Shown here piece after piece: positions 11,762 to 20,046 of a stretch of 64,000 nucleotides of DNA (its first letter is position 1; every line of letters begins with the position of its first letter). The stretch is from Pseudomonas sp. QTF5 (lineage in GTDB: Bacteria; Pseudomonadota; Gammaproteobacteria; Pseudomonadales; Pseudomonadaceae). Position numbers and translations under genes: made by a program. The stretch spans positions 1-64,000 of the forward strand of contig NZ_AZRW02000007.1 in assembly GCF_000512695.2 (NCBI RefSeq). The letters are read 5' to 3'. The notes beneath the pieces were generated by a model. The model was not told where the DNA came from and ran no database searches. It worked only from the letters and a program-made list of their open reading frames with translations.

Positions 11762-11802
11762 GCTGTAATAGTAAAAAATCAATAAGTTTTTATTGTTACA
11801 GC
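11762..11802. terminator. A/T-rich 16-bp stem-loop between lptB and rpoN
   Basis: GCTGTAATAGTAAAAA (11762-11777) pairs with TTTTTATTGTTACAGC (11787-11802), with two G-T wobble pairs, around a 9-base loop. The stem is long but A/T-rich and has no separate U-tract after it, so it may be a terminator of the lpt operon, an RNA-processing site or a protein site. Confidence 0.5.
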
Positions 11803-11831
11803 ACTCTAGGCAAACACTTCAGTTTCAGGCA

Positions 11832-11887
11832 TATAATTTGCTTATGTTTGGCGCTTCGGCGCCCTGTAGTGGATGGCGCATGTGCGC
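11832..11887 (+). promoter_or_regulatory. Probable rpoN promoter -10 and structured leader
   Basis: TATAAT at 11832-11837 is a good -10; no clear -35 is seen at 16-18 bases. The leader behind it holds two hairpins: GGCGC-TTCG-GCGCC (11850-11863, a UUCG tetraloop) and GGCGCA-TG-TGCGCC (11874-11887). The rpoN ATG at 11916 has only a weak Shine-Dalgarno sequence (AAGG well upstream), so these structures may affect translation. Confidence 0.45.
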
Positions 11888-11915
11888 CGGCGAATTAAGG
11901 TGTTAAGCCCCTGCC

Positions 11916-13409
11916 ATGAAACCATCGCTAGTCTTGAGAATGGGCCAGCAGCTGACGATGACACCGCAGCTGCAACAGGCCATCCGCCTGCTCCAATTGT
12001 CGACCCTGGACCTGCAACAGGAAATCCAGGAGGCCCTGGAGTCCAATCCGATGCTCGAACGCCAGGAAGAAGGCGACGACTTCGATAACGCCGACCCCTT
12101 GGCCGATAGCGCCGAACAGAAACCCAACGCCGACATTCAGGAACCCTCCTACCAGGAAACCGCCCCGACGGTGGATAACCTCGAGGAAGGCGACTGGAAC
12201 GAGCGCATTCCCAACGAATTGCCCGTCGACACGGCCTGGGAAGACGTCTACCAGACCAGCGCCAGCAGCCTGCCGAGCAACGATGACGACGAGTGGGATT
12301 TCACCACCCGCACATCGGTCGGTGAAAGCCTGCAAAGCCATTTGCTCTGGCAACTGAACCTGGCACCGATGTCTGACACCGATCGCCTGATCGCCGTGAC
12401 CCTGATCGATTGCATCAATAATCAGGGCTACCTGGACGAAACCCTCGAGGAAATCCTCGATGCGTTCGATCCGGAACTGGACATCGAACTGGACGAAATC
12501 GAAGCCGTCCTGCACCGCATCCAGCAATTCGAACCCGCGGGCATCGGCGCCCGCAACCTTGGTGAATGCCTGCTGCTGCAACTGCGTCAACTGCCCGCCA
12601 AGACCCCTTGGCTGGCCGAAGCCAAGCGCCTGGTCACCGATTACATCGACCTGCTCGGCAGCCGCGACTACAGCCAGCTGATGCGCCGCATGAAACTCAA
12701 GGAAGACGAACTGCGCCAGGTCATCGAACTGGTCCAGAGCCTCAACCCCCGCCCGGGCTCACAGATCGAGTCCACTGAAGCCGAATACGTCGTTCCCGAC
12801 GTGATCGTGCGCAAGGACAACGAGCGCTGGCTGGTGGAATTGAACCAGGAGTCGGTGCCACGCCTGCGGGTCAACGCCCAATACGCCGGTTTTGTGCGCC
12901 GCGCCGATACCAGCGCTGATAACACCTTCATGCGCAATCAGCTGCAGGAAGCTCGCTGGTTCATCAAGAGCCTGCAAAGCCGCAACGAAACCCTGATGAA
13001 AGTGGCTACCCAGATTGTCGAGCATCAGCGCGGCTTTCTTGAATACGGCGACGAAGCCATGAAACCGCTGGTACTGCACGACATCGCCGAAGCGGTGGGC
13101 ATGCACGAATCGACGATTTCACGGGTGACCACGCAAAAGTTCATGCATACCCCACGGGGCATCTATGAACTGAAATACTTTTTTTCCAGCCACGTCAGTA
13201 CCTCCGAAGGCGGTGAATGCTCGTCCACGGCGATCCGCGCGATCATCAAAAAACTGGTTGCCGCGGAAAATCAGAAAAAGCCGTTGAGTGACAGCAAGAT
13301 CGCTGGTTTACTGGAGGCACAAGGCATTCAGGTAGCCCGTCGCACCGTCGCCAAGTACCGCGAATCCCTGGGGATCGCGCCTTCCAGCGAACGGAAGCGG
13401 TTGATGTAG
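11916..13409 (+). CDS. rpoN: RNA polymerase sigma-54 factor RpoN
   Basis: A 497-residue sigma-54 factor, which directs polymerase to -24/-12 promoters and needs enhancer-binding ATPases. Region I ([19 protein letters not shown], residues about 9-50) is glutamine- and leucine-rich, region II (about 55-120) is acidic, the core-binding region and the HTH ([26 protein letters not shown]) follow, and the RpoN box [10 protein letters not shown] is at the C-terminus. It begins the conserved rpoN-hpf-ptsN-rapZ-npr cluster. Confidence 0.98.
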   Translation: MKPSLVLRMGQQLTMTPQLQQAIRLLQLSTLDLQQEIQEALESNPMLERQEEGDDFDNADPLADSAEQKPNADIQEPSYQETAPTVDNLEEGDWNERIPNELPVDTAWEDVYQTSASSLPSNDDDEWDFTTRTSVGESLQSHLLWQLNLAPMSDTDRLIAVTLIDCINNQGYLDETLEEILDAFDPELDIELDEIEAVLHRIQQFEPAGIGARNLGECLLLQLRQLPAKTPWLAEAKRLVTDYIDLLGSRDYSQLMRRMKLKEDELRQVIELVQSLNPRPGSQIESTEAEYVVPDVIVRKDNERWLVELNQESVPRLRVNAQYAGFVRRADTSADNTFMRNQLQEARWFIKSLQSRNETLMKVATQIVEHQRGFLEYGDEAMKPLVLHDIAEAVGMHESTISRVTTQKFMHTPRGIYELKYFFSSHVSTSEGGECSSTAIRAIIKKLVAAENQKKPLSDSKIAGLLEAQGIQVARRTVAKYRESLGIAPSSERKRLM

Positions 13410-13488
13410 CCGCCGGGCTCGCCACAGCGTTCCAGTGGCAGGCGCTTCTGCCTGCCGCTTTATGCACTGGCAACGAAGGAGAAGCTGT

Positions 13489-13797
13489 ATGCAAGTCAAC
13501 ATCAGTGGACACCAACTGGAAGTGACCGAACCCCTGCGCACCTACATCGGCGAAAAACTCGACCGATTGGAGAGGCATTTCGACAAGATCACCAATGTGC
13601 AAGTCACGATGAACGTCGAAAAACTGCTGCAGAAGATCGAAGCCACGCTGCATATTCCCGGCGGAGAAGTGGTCGCCAATGCCGAGCATACGGACATGTA
13701 TGCCGCCATCGACCTGCTGACCGACAAGCTGGATCGCCAACTCAAAAAGCATAAGGAAAAGACCCAGAGCCTCCTCCAGGGCGCGACCGGTCGTTAA
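13489..13797 (+). CDS. hpf: Ribosome hibernation promoting factor Hpf (short form)
   Basis: A 102-residue HPF/YfiA-family protein starting MQVNISGHQLEVTEPLRTYI, preceded by GAAGGAGAAGCTGT, a good ribosome binding site. HPF binds the decoding region of 30S subunits and promotes 100S dimers in stationary phase. It has only the ribosome-binding domain, so it is the short type. It lies 79 bases after rpoN and just before ptsN, the standard order. Confidence 0.95.
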   Translation: MQVNISGHQLEVTEPLRTYIGEKLDRLERHFDKITNVQVTMNVEKLLQKIEATLHIPGGEVVANAEHTDMYAAIDLLTDKLDRQLKKHKEKTQSLLQGATGR

Positions 13798-13809
13798 CAC
13801 TCCCAACCC

Positions 13810-14274
13810 ATGATCCGACTAGAAACCATCCTGACCCCCGGCCGTTCCCAAGTGAACGCGCCGGGTGGCAGTAAAAAGAAAGCCCTCGAGCAAATTGCCA
13901 ACCTTATCCACCGCGAAGTGCCGGATCTGGAAATGCAGGACGTCTTCGAGGCTCTGATTGCCCGTGAGAAACTCGGTTCTACCGGTTTCGGCAACGGCAT
14001 CGCCATCCCCCATTGCCGGCTCAAAGGTTGCAACTCGCCAATCAGTGCGCTGCTGCACCTGGAAGCCCCTATCGATTTCGACGCCATCGACGGTGCCCCG
14101 GTTGACCTGCTGTTCGTGCTGCTGGTCCCGGAAGCTGCCACCGATGCACACCTGGAATTGCTCCGCCAGATCGCCAGCATGCTTGATCGCAAGGAAGTGC
14201 GTGAAAAACTGCGCAGCGCCCCGAGCAACGAAGCCTTGTATCAGGTTGTCCTGGACGAGCAAAACGGTCACTAA
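13810..14274 (+). CDS. ptsN: Nitrogen PTS EIIA protein PtsN
   Basis: A 154-residue EIIA-Ntr protein. The phosphorylated histidine is His68 in [13 protein letters not shown]. PtsN receives phosphate from Npr (gene at 15150) through the PtsP-Npr-PtsN chain and regulates rather than transports: targets in relatives include potassium transport, sensor kinases and carbon/nitrogen balance. It is 12 bases after hpf and 2 bases before rapZ, so cotranscription is likely. Confidence 0.96.
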   Translation: MIRLETILTPGRSQVNAPGGSKKKALEQIANLIHREVPDLEMQDVFEALIAREKLGSTGFGNGIAIPHCRLKGCNSPISALLHLEAPIDFDAIDGAPVDLLFVLLVPEAATDAHLELLRQIASMLDRKEVREKLRSAPSNEALYQVVLDEQNGH

Positions 14275-14276
14275 TC

Positions 14277-15134
14277 ATGCGCCTGATCATCGTCAGCGGC
14301 CGCTCCGGCTCAGGTAAAAGCACCGCCCTCGATGTGCTCGAGGACAACGGCTATTACTGCATCGACAACCTGCCTGCCGGCTTGCTGCCGGAACTGGCGG
14401 AACGCGCGCTGATTCACACCGAACTGGCACAACCGCTGGTGGCCGTGTCCATCGATGCACGCAACTTGCCGAGCCACCTGTCACGGTTTCCCGAACTGCT
14501 GGAAGAAGTCCGCGGCCGGCATATCCAGTGCGATGTGCTGTACCTGGACGCCGACGAAGAAACCTTGCTCAAACGCTTTTCGGAAACTCGCCGTCGTCAC
14601 CCGCTGAGCAGCGCCAATCGCTCGCTGGCGGAGGCGATACAGGACGAAACCAATCTGCTGGGGCCTATCGCAGATCTGGCCGACCTCAAGGTCAACACCA
14701 CCAATCTGAACCTGTATCAGCTACGCGATACCATCAAGCTGCGCCTGTTGAATCAGCCGGAGCCCGGTACTGCGTTCCTGGTGGAATCTTTCGGGTTCAA
14801 GCGGGGCATGCCGGTGGACGCCGATCTGGTGTTCGACGTGCGCTGCCTGCCCAACCCTTACTGGAAACCGGAGTTACGAGCGCAGTCCGGGCTCGATCAA
14901 CCGGTGGCCGAGTACCTGGCGGCACAGCCGGACGTCGAAGAGATGTTCCAGGACATTTCCTCCTACCTGCTCAAGTGGCTGCCCCGTTTTGCCGCCAGCA
15001 ACCGCGCCTATGTCACCATTGCCATTGGCTGCACCGGCGGGCATCACCGCTCAGTCTACCTGACCGAACGTCTGGGTCAGGTCCTGCAAAAAACCCTGAA
15101 GAACGTCCAGGTCCGCCACCGCGACCTCAGCTAA
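14277..15134 (+). CDS. rapZ: RNase adapter protein RapZ
   Basis: A 285-residue P-loop protein (Walker [12 protein letters not shown] near residues 8-18) with the RapZ C-terminal domain ([46 protein letters not shown]). In E. coli RapZ senses glucosamine-6-phosphate and guides RNase E to GlmZ; pseudomonads lack the GlmY/GlmZ pair as far as I know, so its exact target here is open. It lies between ptsN and npr. Confidence 0.95.
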   Translation: MRLIIVSGRSGSGKSTALDVLEDNGYYCIDNLPAGLLPELAERALIHTELAQPLVAVSIDARNLPSHLSRFPELLEEVRGRHIQCDVLYLDADEETLLKRFSETRRRHPLSSANRSLAEAIQDETNLLGPIADLADLKVNTTNLNLYQLRDTIKLRLLNQPEPGTAFLVESFGFKRGMPVDADLVFDVRCLPNPYWKPELRAQSGLDQPVAEYLAAQPDVEEMFQDISSYLLKWLPRFAASNRAYVTIAIGCTGGHHRSVYLTERLGQVLQKTLKNVQVRHRDLS

Positions 15135-15149
15135 AGGATTCACATCGCG

Positions 15150-15425
15150 ATGCCTGCTCTGGAAATCGAAATCATCAACAAGCTGGGCCTGCACGCCCGC
15201 GCGTCTGCAAAATTCGTTGGCGTCGCTGGTCAGTTCAAGGATTGCACGATCAGGGTAGGACGCACGCCAGAATCCGTGGTAGACGGCAAAAGCATCATGG
15301 CCATGATGATGCTGGCCGCTGGCAAGGGCACCAAAATCCACCTGAGTACCGAAGGCGAACAGGAGCAGGAAGCGCTGGATGCACTGGTGGCGCTGATCAA
15401 CAACTACTTCGACGAAGGCGAATAA
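15150..15425 (+). CDS. ptsO: HPr-like phosphocarrier Npr (PtsO)
   Basis: A 91-residue HPr-family protein. The active His15 lies in NKLGLHARASAKF and the conserved serine region is SVVDGKSIMAMMMLA. It accepts phosphate from PtsP (EI-Ntr) and gives it to PtsN. It is 15 bases downstream of rapZ and closes the rpoN-hpf-ptsN-rapZ-npr cluster. A REPIN follows immediately and lies against the converging ZIP remnant. Confidence 0.95.
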   Translation: MPALEIEIINKLGLHARASAKFVGVAGQFKDCTIRVGRTPESVVDGKSIMAMMMLAAGKGTKIHLSTEGEQEQEALDALVALINNYFDEGE

Positions 15426-15440
15426 ACAGCGCGGGCTCTT

Positions 15441-15570
15441 GTGGCGAGGGAGCTTGCTCCCGCTGGGCTGCGAAGCGGCCCAAAAATTGCCCCCCCTGTA
15501 CACCAAACATAACCGCATTCGCTGATTTTACGACTGCTCCGCAGCCGAGCGGGAGCAAGCTCCTCGCCAC
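15441..15570. repeat. REPIN, GTGGCGAGGGAGCTTGCTCCCGC type
   Basis: An inverted pair: GTGGCGAGGGAGCTTGCTCC at 15441 and GGGAGCAAGCTCCTCGCCAC ending at 15570, with inner arms CTGCGAAGC and a CGCAGCCG counterpart. It belongs to the GGCGAGGGAGCTTGCTCCC family, also at 37921 and 48947, which differs from the GGGAGCGGGCTTGCTCGC family. It lies between npr and the ZIP remnant. Confidence 0.85.
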
Positions 15571-15600
15571 AAAAGCACCTTTTCACTAAGCCGGCACACC

Positions 15601-15985
15601 TCAAGCCAACGCCGAATCCATCACCATCATCAGACAAAACCCGATCAGCAGCCCCAAGGGTCAGCCCGAGGTTTTCGGCCGCGGCAATGCCCGGCACGAT
15701 CAGCGGAAACGCCGTCGCGGCGAGCATCACCCTGGCTCCGAAACCGAGCAATATGTCGCTGACTACCTGAGGCATCTGCCGAATCACCAGCACAGGCACC
15801 GCGCCCAAAGCCGTACCCAAGGCGCAAATCGCCCCGCCTTGCAGGGCGCGTTGCAGTTTCGGTTCGAGGTCCAGCCAGCTCAGCCCTTGAACAGCCAATA
15901 ACGTCATGCCCGCCAGCAATAACAACGATCCCAGTGCATAACGAAACATTCGTCCACTTCTGACCGCCAGCGTTTCAGTGCTCAT
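15601..15985 (-). pseudogene. ZIP-family metal transporter, internally deleted
   Basis: From the ATG at 15985 the frame encodes about 108 residues of a GufA-like ZIP transporter N-terminus: RYALGSLLLLAGMTLLAVQ, then VVSDILLGFGARVMLAATAF and GIAAAENLGL. Just after this, a different frame reads LGLLIGFCLMMVMDSALA followed by a stop at 15601-15603, the typical C-terminus of the same family. The middle of the protein (about 170-190 residues, including the metal-binding HNIPEG-type helices) is absent and the ends are out of frame. The intact N-terminal frame runs on into the REPIN and stops near 15404, giving a nonsense tail. Family membership is from recognition of both ends; loss of function is inferred. 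Confidence 0.8.
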
Positions 15986-15994
15986 AGGCAGTGA

Positions 15995-17371
15995 TTACAC
16001 GCCGCCTGCGGTGAGCTTCTCTGGGTTGAGCAATTCTTCCAGTTGGCTGCGCGTCAGGTCGGTATGCTCCAGGGCGACATCGATCACCGGCCGACCCTGC
16101 TGATAAGCCTTCTTGGCAATCTCAGCGGCTTTTTGGTAACCAATGATCGGGTTGAGTGCAGTGACCAGAATCGGATTGCGCGACAGCGCTTCCTTGAGCC
16201 GTGCCTCGTTGACCTTGAAGCTGGCAATAGCCTTGTCGCCCAGCAGACGGCTGACATTAGCCAGCAACTCGATACTGCTCAGCAGGTTCTGGGCGATGAT
16301 CGGCAGCATGACGTTCAGCTCAAAGTTGCCCGACTGACCGGCGACGGTGATCACCGTGTCGTTGCCGATCACCTGAGCAGCGACCATCGCGGTAGCTTCC
16401 GGGATCACCGGGTTGACCTTGCCGGGCATGATCGACGAGCCGGGCTGCAAGGCTTCTAGCTCGATTTCACCGAGCCCGGCTAACGGGCCGGAATTCATCC
16501 AGCGCAGGTCGTTGGCGATTTTCATCAAGGACACCGCCGTGGCCTTGAGCTGCCCTGAAACGCTGACCGCCGTGTCCTGCGAGCCGATCAGCGCAAACAG
16601 GTCCTTGCCCGGCGTGAACCGCACCTGGGTCAGTTGGCTGAGTTGCTGGCTGAAACGCGCCGAAAACTCTGGATGGGCATTGATTCCGGTACCCACCGCC
16701 GTGCCGCCCTGGGCCAGCGATTGCAGGCTCGGCAGCAGATCCTGCAAGTGACCGATATTGGCCTTGAGCTGTTGCACCCAACCATTGAGCACCTGACTCA
16801 TGCGCACCGGCATGGCGTCCATCAAATGGGTACGCCCGGTTTTGACGAACGGATGAACCTGCTCGGCCTTGCGCTCGATCACCTGCACCAGATGCACCAG
16901 CGCCGGCAGCAACTGCTCATGCAAGCTCAATGCGGCGCTGACATGGATGGTGGTCGGGATGATGTCGTTGCTGCTCTGACCGCAATTGACGTGATCGTTG
17001 GGATTCACCGCCTCGCCCAACAAGCGGCCGGCCAGGGTGGCGATCACTTCGTTGGCGTTCATATTGGAACTGGTGCCGGAACCGGTCTGGAAGATATCCA
17101 CCGGGAAGTGCTGCATGAAGTCGCCTTCGAGCAGGCCTTGAGCCGCATCGACGATGGCCTTGCCCTGGGATTCGCTGATCTGCTTGAGCTCGACGTTGGC
17201 TCGGGCGGCGGCGGCCTTGGCCAGAATCAGCGCGCGGATGAACTGCACGGGCATCGGTTTGCCGCTGATCGGGAAGTTATCCACCGCGCGCTGGGTTTGT
17301 GCGCCGTAAAGGGCGTCTATCGGGACTTGCAGCTCGCCCATGCTGTCGCGTTCGATACGTGTGTTATTCAT
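15995..17371 (-). CDS. fumC: Class II fumarate hydratase FumC
   Basis: A 458-residue iron-independent fumarase interconverting fumarate and malate. It has the GSSIMPGKVNPV signature, the TGTGT-like segment QTGSGTSSNMNANEV and HVNCGQSSNDIIPT. It overlaps fagA by 8 bases, which fits the iron-starvation operon fagA-fumC described in P. aeruginosa, where the heat- and iron-independent fumarase replaces iron-dependent enzymes. The usual downstream orfX and sodA are not present here; the ZIP remnant starts 9 bases after its stop. Confidence 0.96.
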   Translation of the reverse strand: MNNTRIERDSMGELQVPIDALYGAQTQRAVDNFPISGKPMPVQFIRALILAKAAAARANVELKQISESQGKAIVDAAQGLLEGDFMQHFPVDIFQTGSGTSSNMNANEVIATLAGRLLGEAVNPNDHVNCGQSSNDIIPTTIHVSAALSLHEQLLPALVHLVQVIERKAEQVHPFVKTGRTHLMDAMPVRMSQVLNGWVQQLKANIGHLQDLLPSLQSLAQGGTAVGTGINAHPEFSARFSQQLSQLTQVRFTPGKDLFALIGSQDTAVSVSGQLKATAVSLMKIANDLRWMNSGPLAGLGEIELEALQPGSSIMPGKVNPVIPEATAMVAAQVIGNDTVITVAGQSGNFELNVMLPIIAQNLLSSIELLANVSRLLGDKAIASFKVNEARLKEALSRNPILVTALNPIIGYQKAAEIAKKAYQQGRPVIDVALEHTDLTRSQLEELLNPEKLTAGGV

Positions 17372-17759
17372 CAGGAGATCCTTGCACCAGTTCTATGAGA
17401 GGAATCGAAGGTTGCAACTCGCAGGTCGCCAGTTGCCAGGCATAGCTTTGCCAGCGCTTGAGGCGGCAGCCGCAGAGTGATTGTCGTTCGAGATCGCGCA
17501 ACGGCCGCCAGGCCTGGTCGAGACACAGGCTGCGCCAGTGCCAGGGCAGTGCGACATCGGCGGCGGTGTCGAGCAATAAGCGGAAAGAGGTTTCGGCGAT
17601 GGTCCAGGGAGAGGTGGCCGTGCAACACGCCAGATACCGGCCTTCGGCCAGATAATGCTCGATAAGGCGCGGCTCGTCAGGGTCCATGGCGCAACGGATC
17701 TGGCGACTCATCCAGCGCCAGCTTTCGAGGTAAGGCTGCTCGTGCAAGGCAGAACTCAT
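17364..17759 (-). CDS. fagA: Fur-associated protein FagA
   Basis: A 131-residue protein of unknown biochemical function, recognised by content (cysteine- and tryptophan-rich, HEQPYLESWRWMSRQIRCAMDPDEPRLIEHYLAEGRYLACC) and by place: first gene of the fagA-fumC-(orfX-sodA) iron-regulated operon of pseudomonads. It overlaps fumC by 8 bases. A Fur-box-like sequence lies about 40 bases upstream. Several CC/C residues are near the N-terminus, but I see no known cofactor motif. Confidence 0.88.
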   Translation of the reverse strand: MSSALHEQPYLESWRWMSRQIRCAMDPDEPRLIEHYLAEGRYLACCTATSPWTIAETSFRLLLDTAADVALPWHWRSLCLDQAWRPLRDLERQSLCGCRLKRWQSYAWQLATCELQPSIPLIELVQGSPDE

Positions 17760-17794
17760 GATCCGGGCTCATTCGGTAATGAGATTTATTATTA

Positions 17795-17813
17795 AATGAT
17801 AATGAGAAACAAA
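17795..17813 (-). promoter_or_regulatory. Putative Fur box before fagA
   Basis: AATGATAATGAGAAACAAA contains GATAAT and GAGAAA hexamers in the array expected of Fur sites (consensus GATAATGATAATCATTATC). The surrounding A/T-rich stretch from 17776 to 17816 stands out from the GC-rich background. It lies just upstream of fagA, whose operon is Fur-controlled in P. aeruginosa. Confidence 0.6.
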
Positions 17814-17841
17814 ACAAGCGTGACCATCCATGGAGATTTAT

Positions 17842-17931
17842 TGTGGGAGCGGGCTTGCTCGCGAAAGCGGTGTACCAGCCGACGCAGATGTCGAATGTAA
17901 TGGCCTCTTCGCGAGCAAGCCCGCTCCCACA
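17842..17931. repeat. REPIN, GTGGGAGCGGGCTTGCTCGC type
   Basis: TGTGGGAGCGGGCTTGCTCG opens the element and CGAGCAAGCCCGCTCCCACA closes it, about 90 bases in all, with a variable loop. It lies between fagA and pmbA. Confidence 0.9.
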
Positions 17932-17951
17932 GGGGATCTTTTTCCAACTCT

Positions 17952-17990
17952 AAAAAAAAGCGCGCCATCCGATAGATGGCGCGCCTTTTT
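17952..17990 (-). terminator. Terminator of pmbA
   Basis: GCGCGCCATC (17960-17969) pairs with GATGGCGCGC (17975-17984). Eight A bases on one side and five T bases on the other make it terminator-like in both directions; on the minus strand it ends pmbA with a TTTTTTTT tract. Confidence 0.85.
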
Positions 17991-18006
17991 GTGCAGCGGT
18001 CGGAGG

Positions 18007-19353
18007 TTAGCTACCCGCCACCGTCATCCGCTCAATCAACACCGAACCGGTGCGAATGTTGCTGCGCAGTTCCAGGTCATTACCGACCGCGATGATCTGC
18101 TTGAACATGTCGCGCATGTTGCCGGCGATGGTCACTTCCTGCACCGCGAACTGGATTTCACCGTTCTCGACCCAGAAACCCGCCGCACCACGGGAGTAAT
18201 CGCCGGTGACCATGTTCAGGCCCTGCCCCATCAGTTCGGTGACCAGCAGGCCACGGCCCATGCGGCGCAGCAAGGCTGCCTGATCTTCATCGCCATGGGT
18301 GACGAACAGGTTGTGTACGCCGCCGGCGTTGGCGGTGCTCGGCATGCCTAGTTTGCGACCGGAGTAGGTGCCGAGCACGTAGGACACCAACTCGCCCTTC
18401 TCCACGAACGGCTTGGCGTAGGTCGCCAGGCCATCGCCGTCGAAAGCCGAACTGCCCAGGGCGCGCATCAAGTGCGGACGCTCATCAAGGGTCAGCCATT
18501 CCGGGAACAGCTTCTGCCCCAGGGTGCCCTCGAGGAACGACGATTTGCGGTACAGACTGCCGCCAGAGATCGCCGAGAGGAAACTGCCGAACAAGCCACC
18601 GGCCAGTTCCGCGGAAAACAGCACCGGCACTTCGCAGGTCGGCACCGGACGCGCGCCCAGACGGCTCGCCGCCCGTTGAGCGGCACGTTGGCCGATACTC
18701 TCCGCAGAGGCCAGCAAATTGCCCTGACGGTTTACGTCGTACCAGTAATCGCGCTGCATCTGGCCGTCGGCTTCGGCAATCATCACGCAGCTGAGGCTGT
18801 GGCGAGTCGACGCGTAACCGCCGATAAAACCGTGGCTGTTACCGTAAACCCGGCAGCCTTGGTGAGTGCTGAGGGTGGTGCCGTCGGCATTCTTGATCCG
18901 GCTGTCGGTGGCAAACGCCGCCGCTTCACAGGCCAGGGCCTGCTCGATGGCTTGCTCCGGGGTAATGTCCCATTGATGGAACAGGTCGAAATCCTGCAGA
19001 TCCTTGGCCATCAACGCGGCATCCGCCAGGCCCGAGGCTTCGTCTTCGGAGGTGTGCTTGGCAATGGCCAGCGCAGCGGCGACGGTTTCGCGAATCGCGT
19101 CCGAACCGCTGGCCGAGGTGCTGGCCGAGCCTTTGCGCTGCCCCACATACAAGGTGATGCCAAAGCCCTGATCGCGATTGAACTCAACGGTTTCGACTTC
19201 CCGTTGACGCACCGTGGTCGACAGGCCCTGCTCCAGCGACACCGCCACTTCACAGGCACTGGCACCCTGGCGCTTGGCTTCAGCGATGATCTGCTCGACT
19301 TGTTCTTGCAGTGCCGGCAACGCTTGTGGGCCGACGCTTTCAACTGCACTCAT
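18007..19353 (-). CDS. pmbA: Metalloprotease PmbA (TldE)
   Basis: A 448-residue protein of the TldD/PmbA family. PmbA is the non-catalytic partner of TldD; the pair degrades unfolded peptides and matures small modified peptides such as microcin B17. I chose MSAVESVGPQALPALQ because GGAGAACAGC lies directly before it; the ATG four codons upstream would overlap that site. No HExxxH motif is present, as expected for PmbA. tldD is nearby on the same strand (20047), separated by the opposite-strand yjgA. Confidence 0.95.
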   Translation of the reverse strand: MSAVESVGPQALPALQEQVEQIIAEAKRQGASACEVAVSLEQGLSTTVRQREVETVEFNRDQGFGITLYVGQRKGSASTSASGSDAIRETVAAALAIAKHTSEDEASGLADAALMAKDLQDFDLFHQWDITPEQAIEQALACEAAAFATDSRIKNADGTTLSTHQGCRVYGNSHGFIGGYASTRHSLSCVMIAEADGQMQRDYWYDVNRQGNLLASAESIGQRAAQRAASRLGARPVPTCEVPVLFSAELAGGLFGSFLSAISGGSLYRKSSFLEGTLGQKLFPEWLTLDERPHLMRALGSSAFDGDGLATYAKPFVEKGELVSYVLGTYSGRKLGMPSTANAGGVHNLFVTHGDEDQAALLRRMGRGLLVTELMGQGLNMVTGDYSRGAAGFWVENGEIQFAVQEVTIAGNMRDMFKQIIAVGNDLELRSNIRTGSVLIERMTVAGS

Positions 19354-19461
19354 GCTGTTCTCCACTCAAATTCTGCTTTCGGCTAGGGCCTTCGAGCGAC
19401 CGGGCCGGACAAGCGGCCCCCGACTGGTTATCATGGCGGCGTTTCTTTGCGGACGGCCACC

Positions 19462-19986
19462 ATGGTTGATTCTTACGACGACTCCCTCGATACGGGAGAA
19501 AAAAGCAAATCCCAGGTTAAACGAGAGCTTCATGCTCTGGTTGACCTCGGCGAGCGCCTTACAACGCTCAAGCCTGACTTGCTGGCAAAACTGCCGTTGA
19601 CCGACGCTATGCGCCGGGCCCTGGCCGATGCGCCCAAGCACACCGCGAATATCGCGCGTAAACGGCACCTTATGTTCATCGGCAAACTGATGCGCGATCA
19701 GGACACTGACGCCATTCTGATTCTGCTCGATCAACTCGATGCCTCCACTCGGCAGTACAACGAACGTTTCCATGGCCTGGAACGCTGGCGCGATCGCTTG
19801 ATCGCGGGCGACGATGCAGTCCTGGAGAAGTTCGTGCTCGACTACCCGGAAGCTGATCGTCAGCAATTGCGCTCCCTGATCCGTCAGGCCCAGCACGAAC
19901 TGGCGACCAACAAGCCACCGGCTTCGAGCCGTAAAATCTTCAAGTACATCCGTGAGCTGGACGAGACTCAACGCGGTTTGCGTTAA
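19462..19986 (+). CDS. darP: Ribosome-associated protein DarP (YjgA)
   Basis: A 174-residue, highly charged helical protein of the YjgA/DUF615 family, which helps late 50S subunit assembly. The start [23 protein letters not shown] is preferred over a slightly upstream ATG. Family features include [15 protein letters not shown] and [16 protein letters not shown]. It lies between pmbA and tldD but on the opposite strand, an arrangement kept in many gammaproteobacteria. Confidence 0.94.
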   Translation: MVDSYDDSLDTGEKSKSQVKRELHALVDLGERLTTLKPDLLAKLPLTDAMRRALADAPKHTANIARKRHLMFIGKLMRDQDTDAILILLDQLDASTRQYNERFHGLERWRDRLIAGDDAVLEKFVLDYPEADRQQLRSLIRQAQHELATNKPPASSRKIFKYIRELDETQRGLR

Positions 19987-19995
19987 GTCCCTTCT

Positions 19996-20035
19996 CGGGT
20001 GAGTTGCCTCGCAACTCACCCGAAGCTTCACTTTT
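19996..20035. terminator. Hairpin between converging yjgA and tldD
   Basis: CGGGTGAGTTGC (19996-20007) and GCAACTCACCCG (20011-20022) form a perfect 12-bp stem with a 3-base loop, ten bases after the yjgA stop. A CTTTTTC follows a few bases later on the plus strand. It sits between convergent genes and probably ends both. Confidence 0.65.
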
Positions 20036-20046
20036 TCAAGAGCCCC

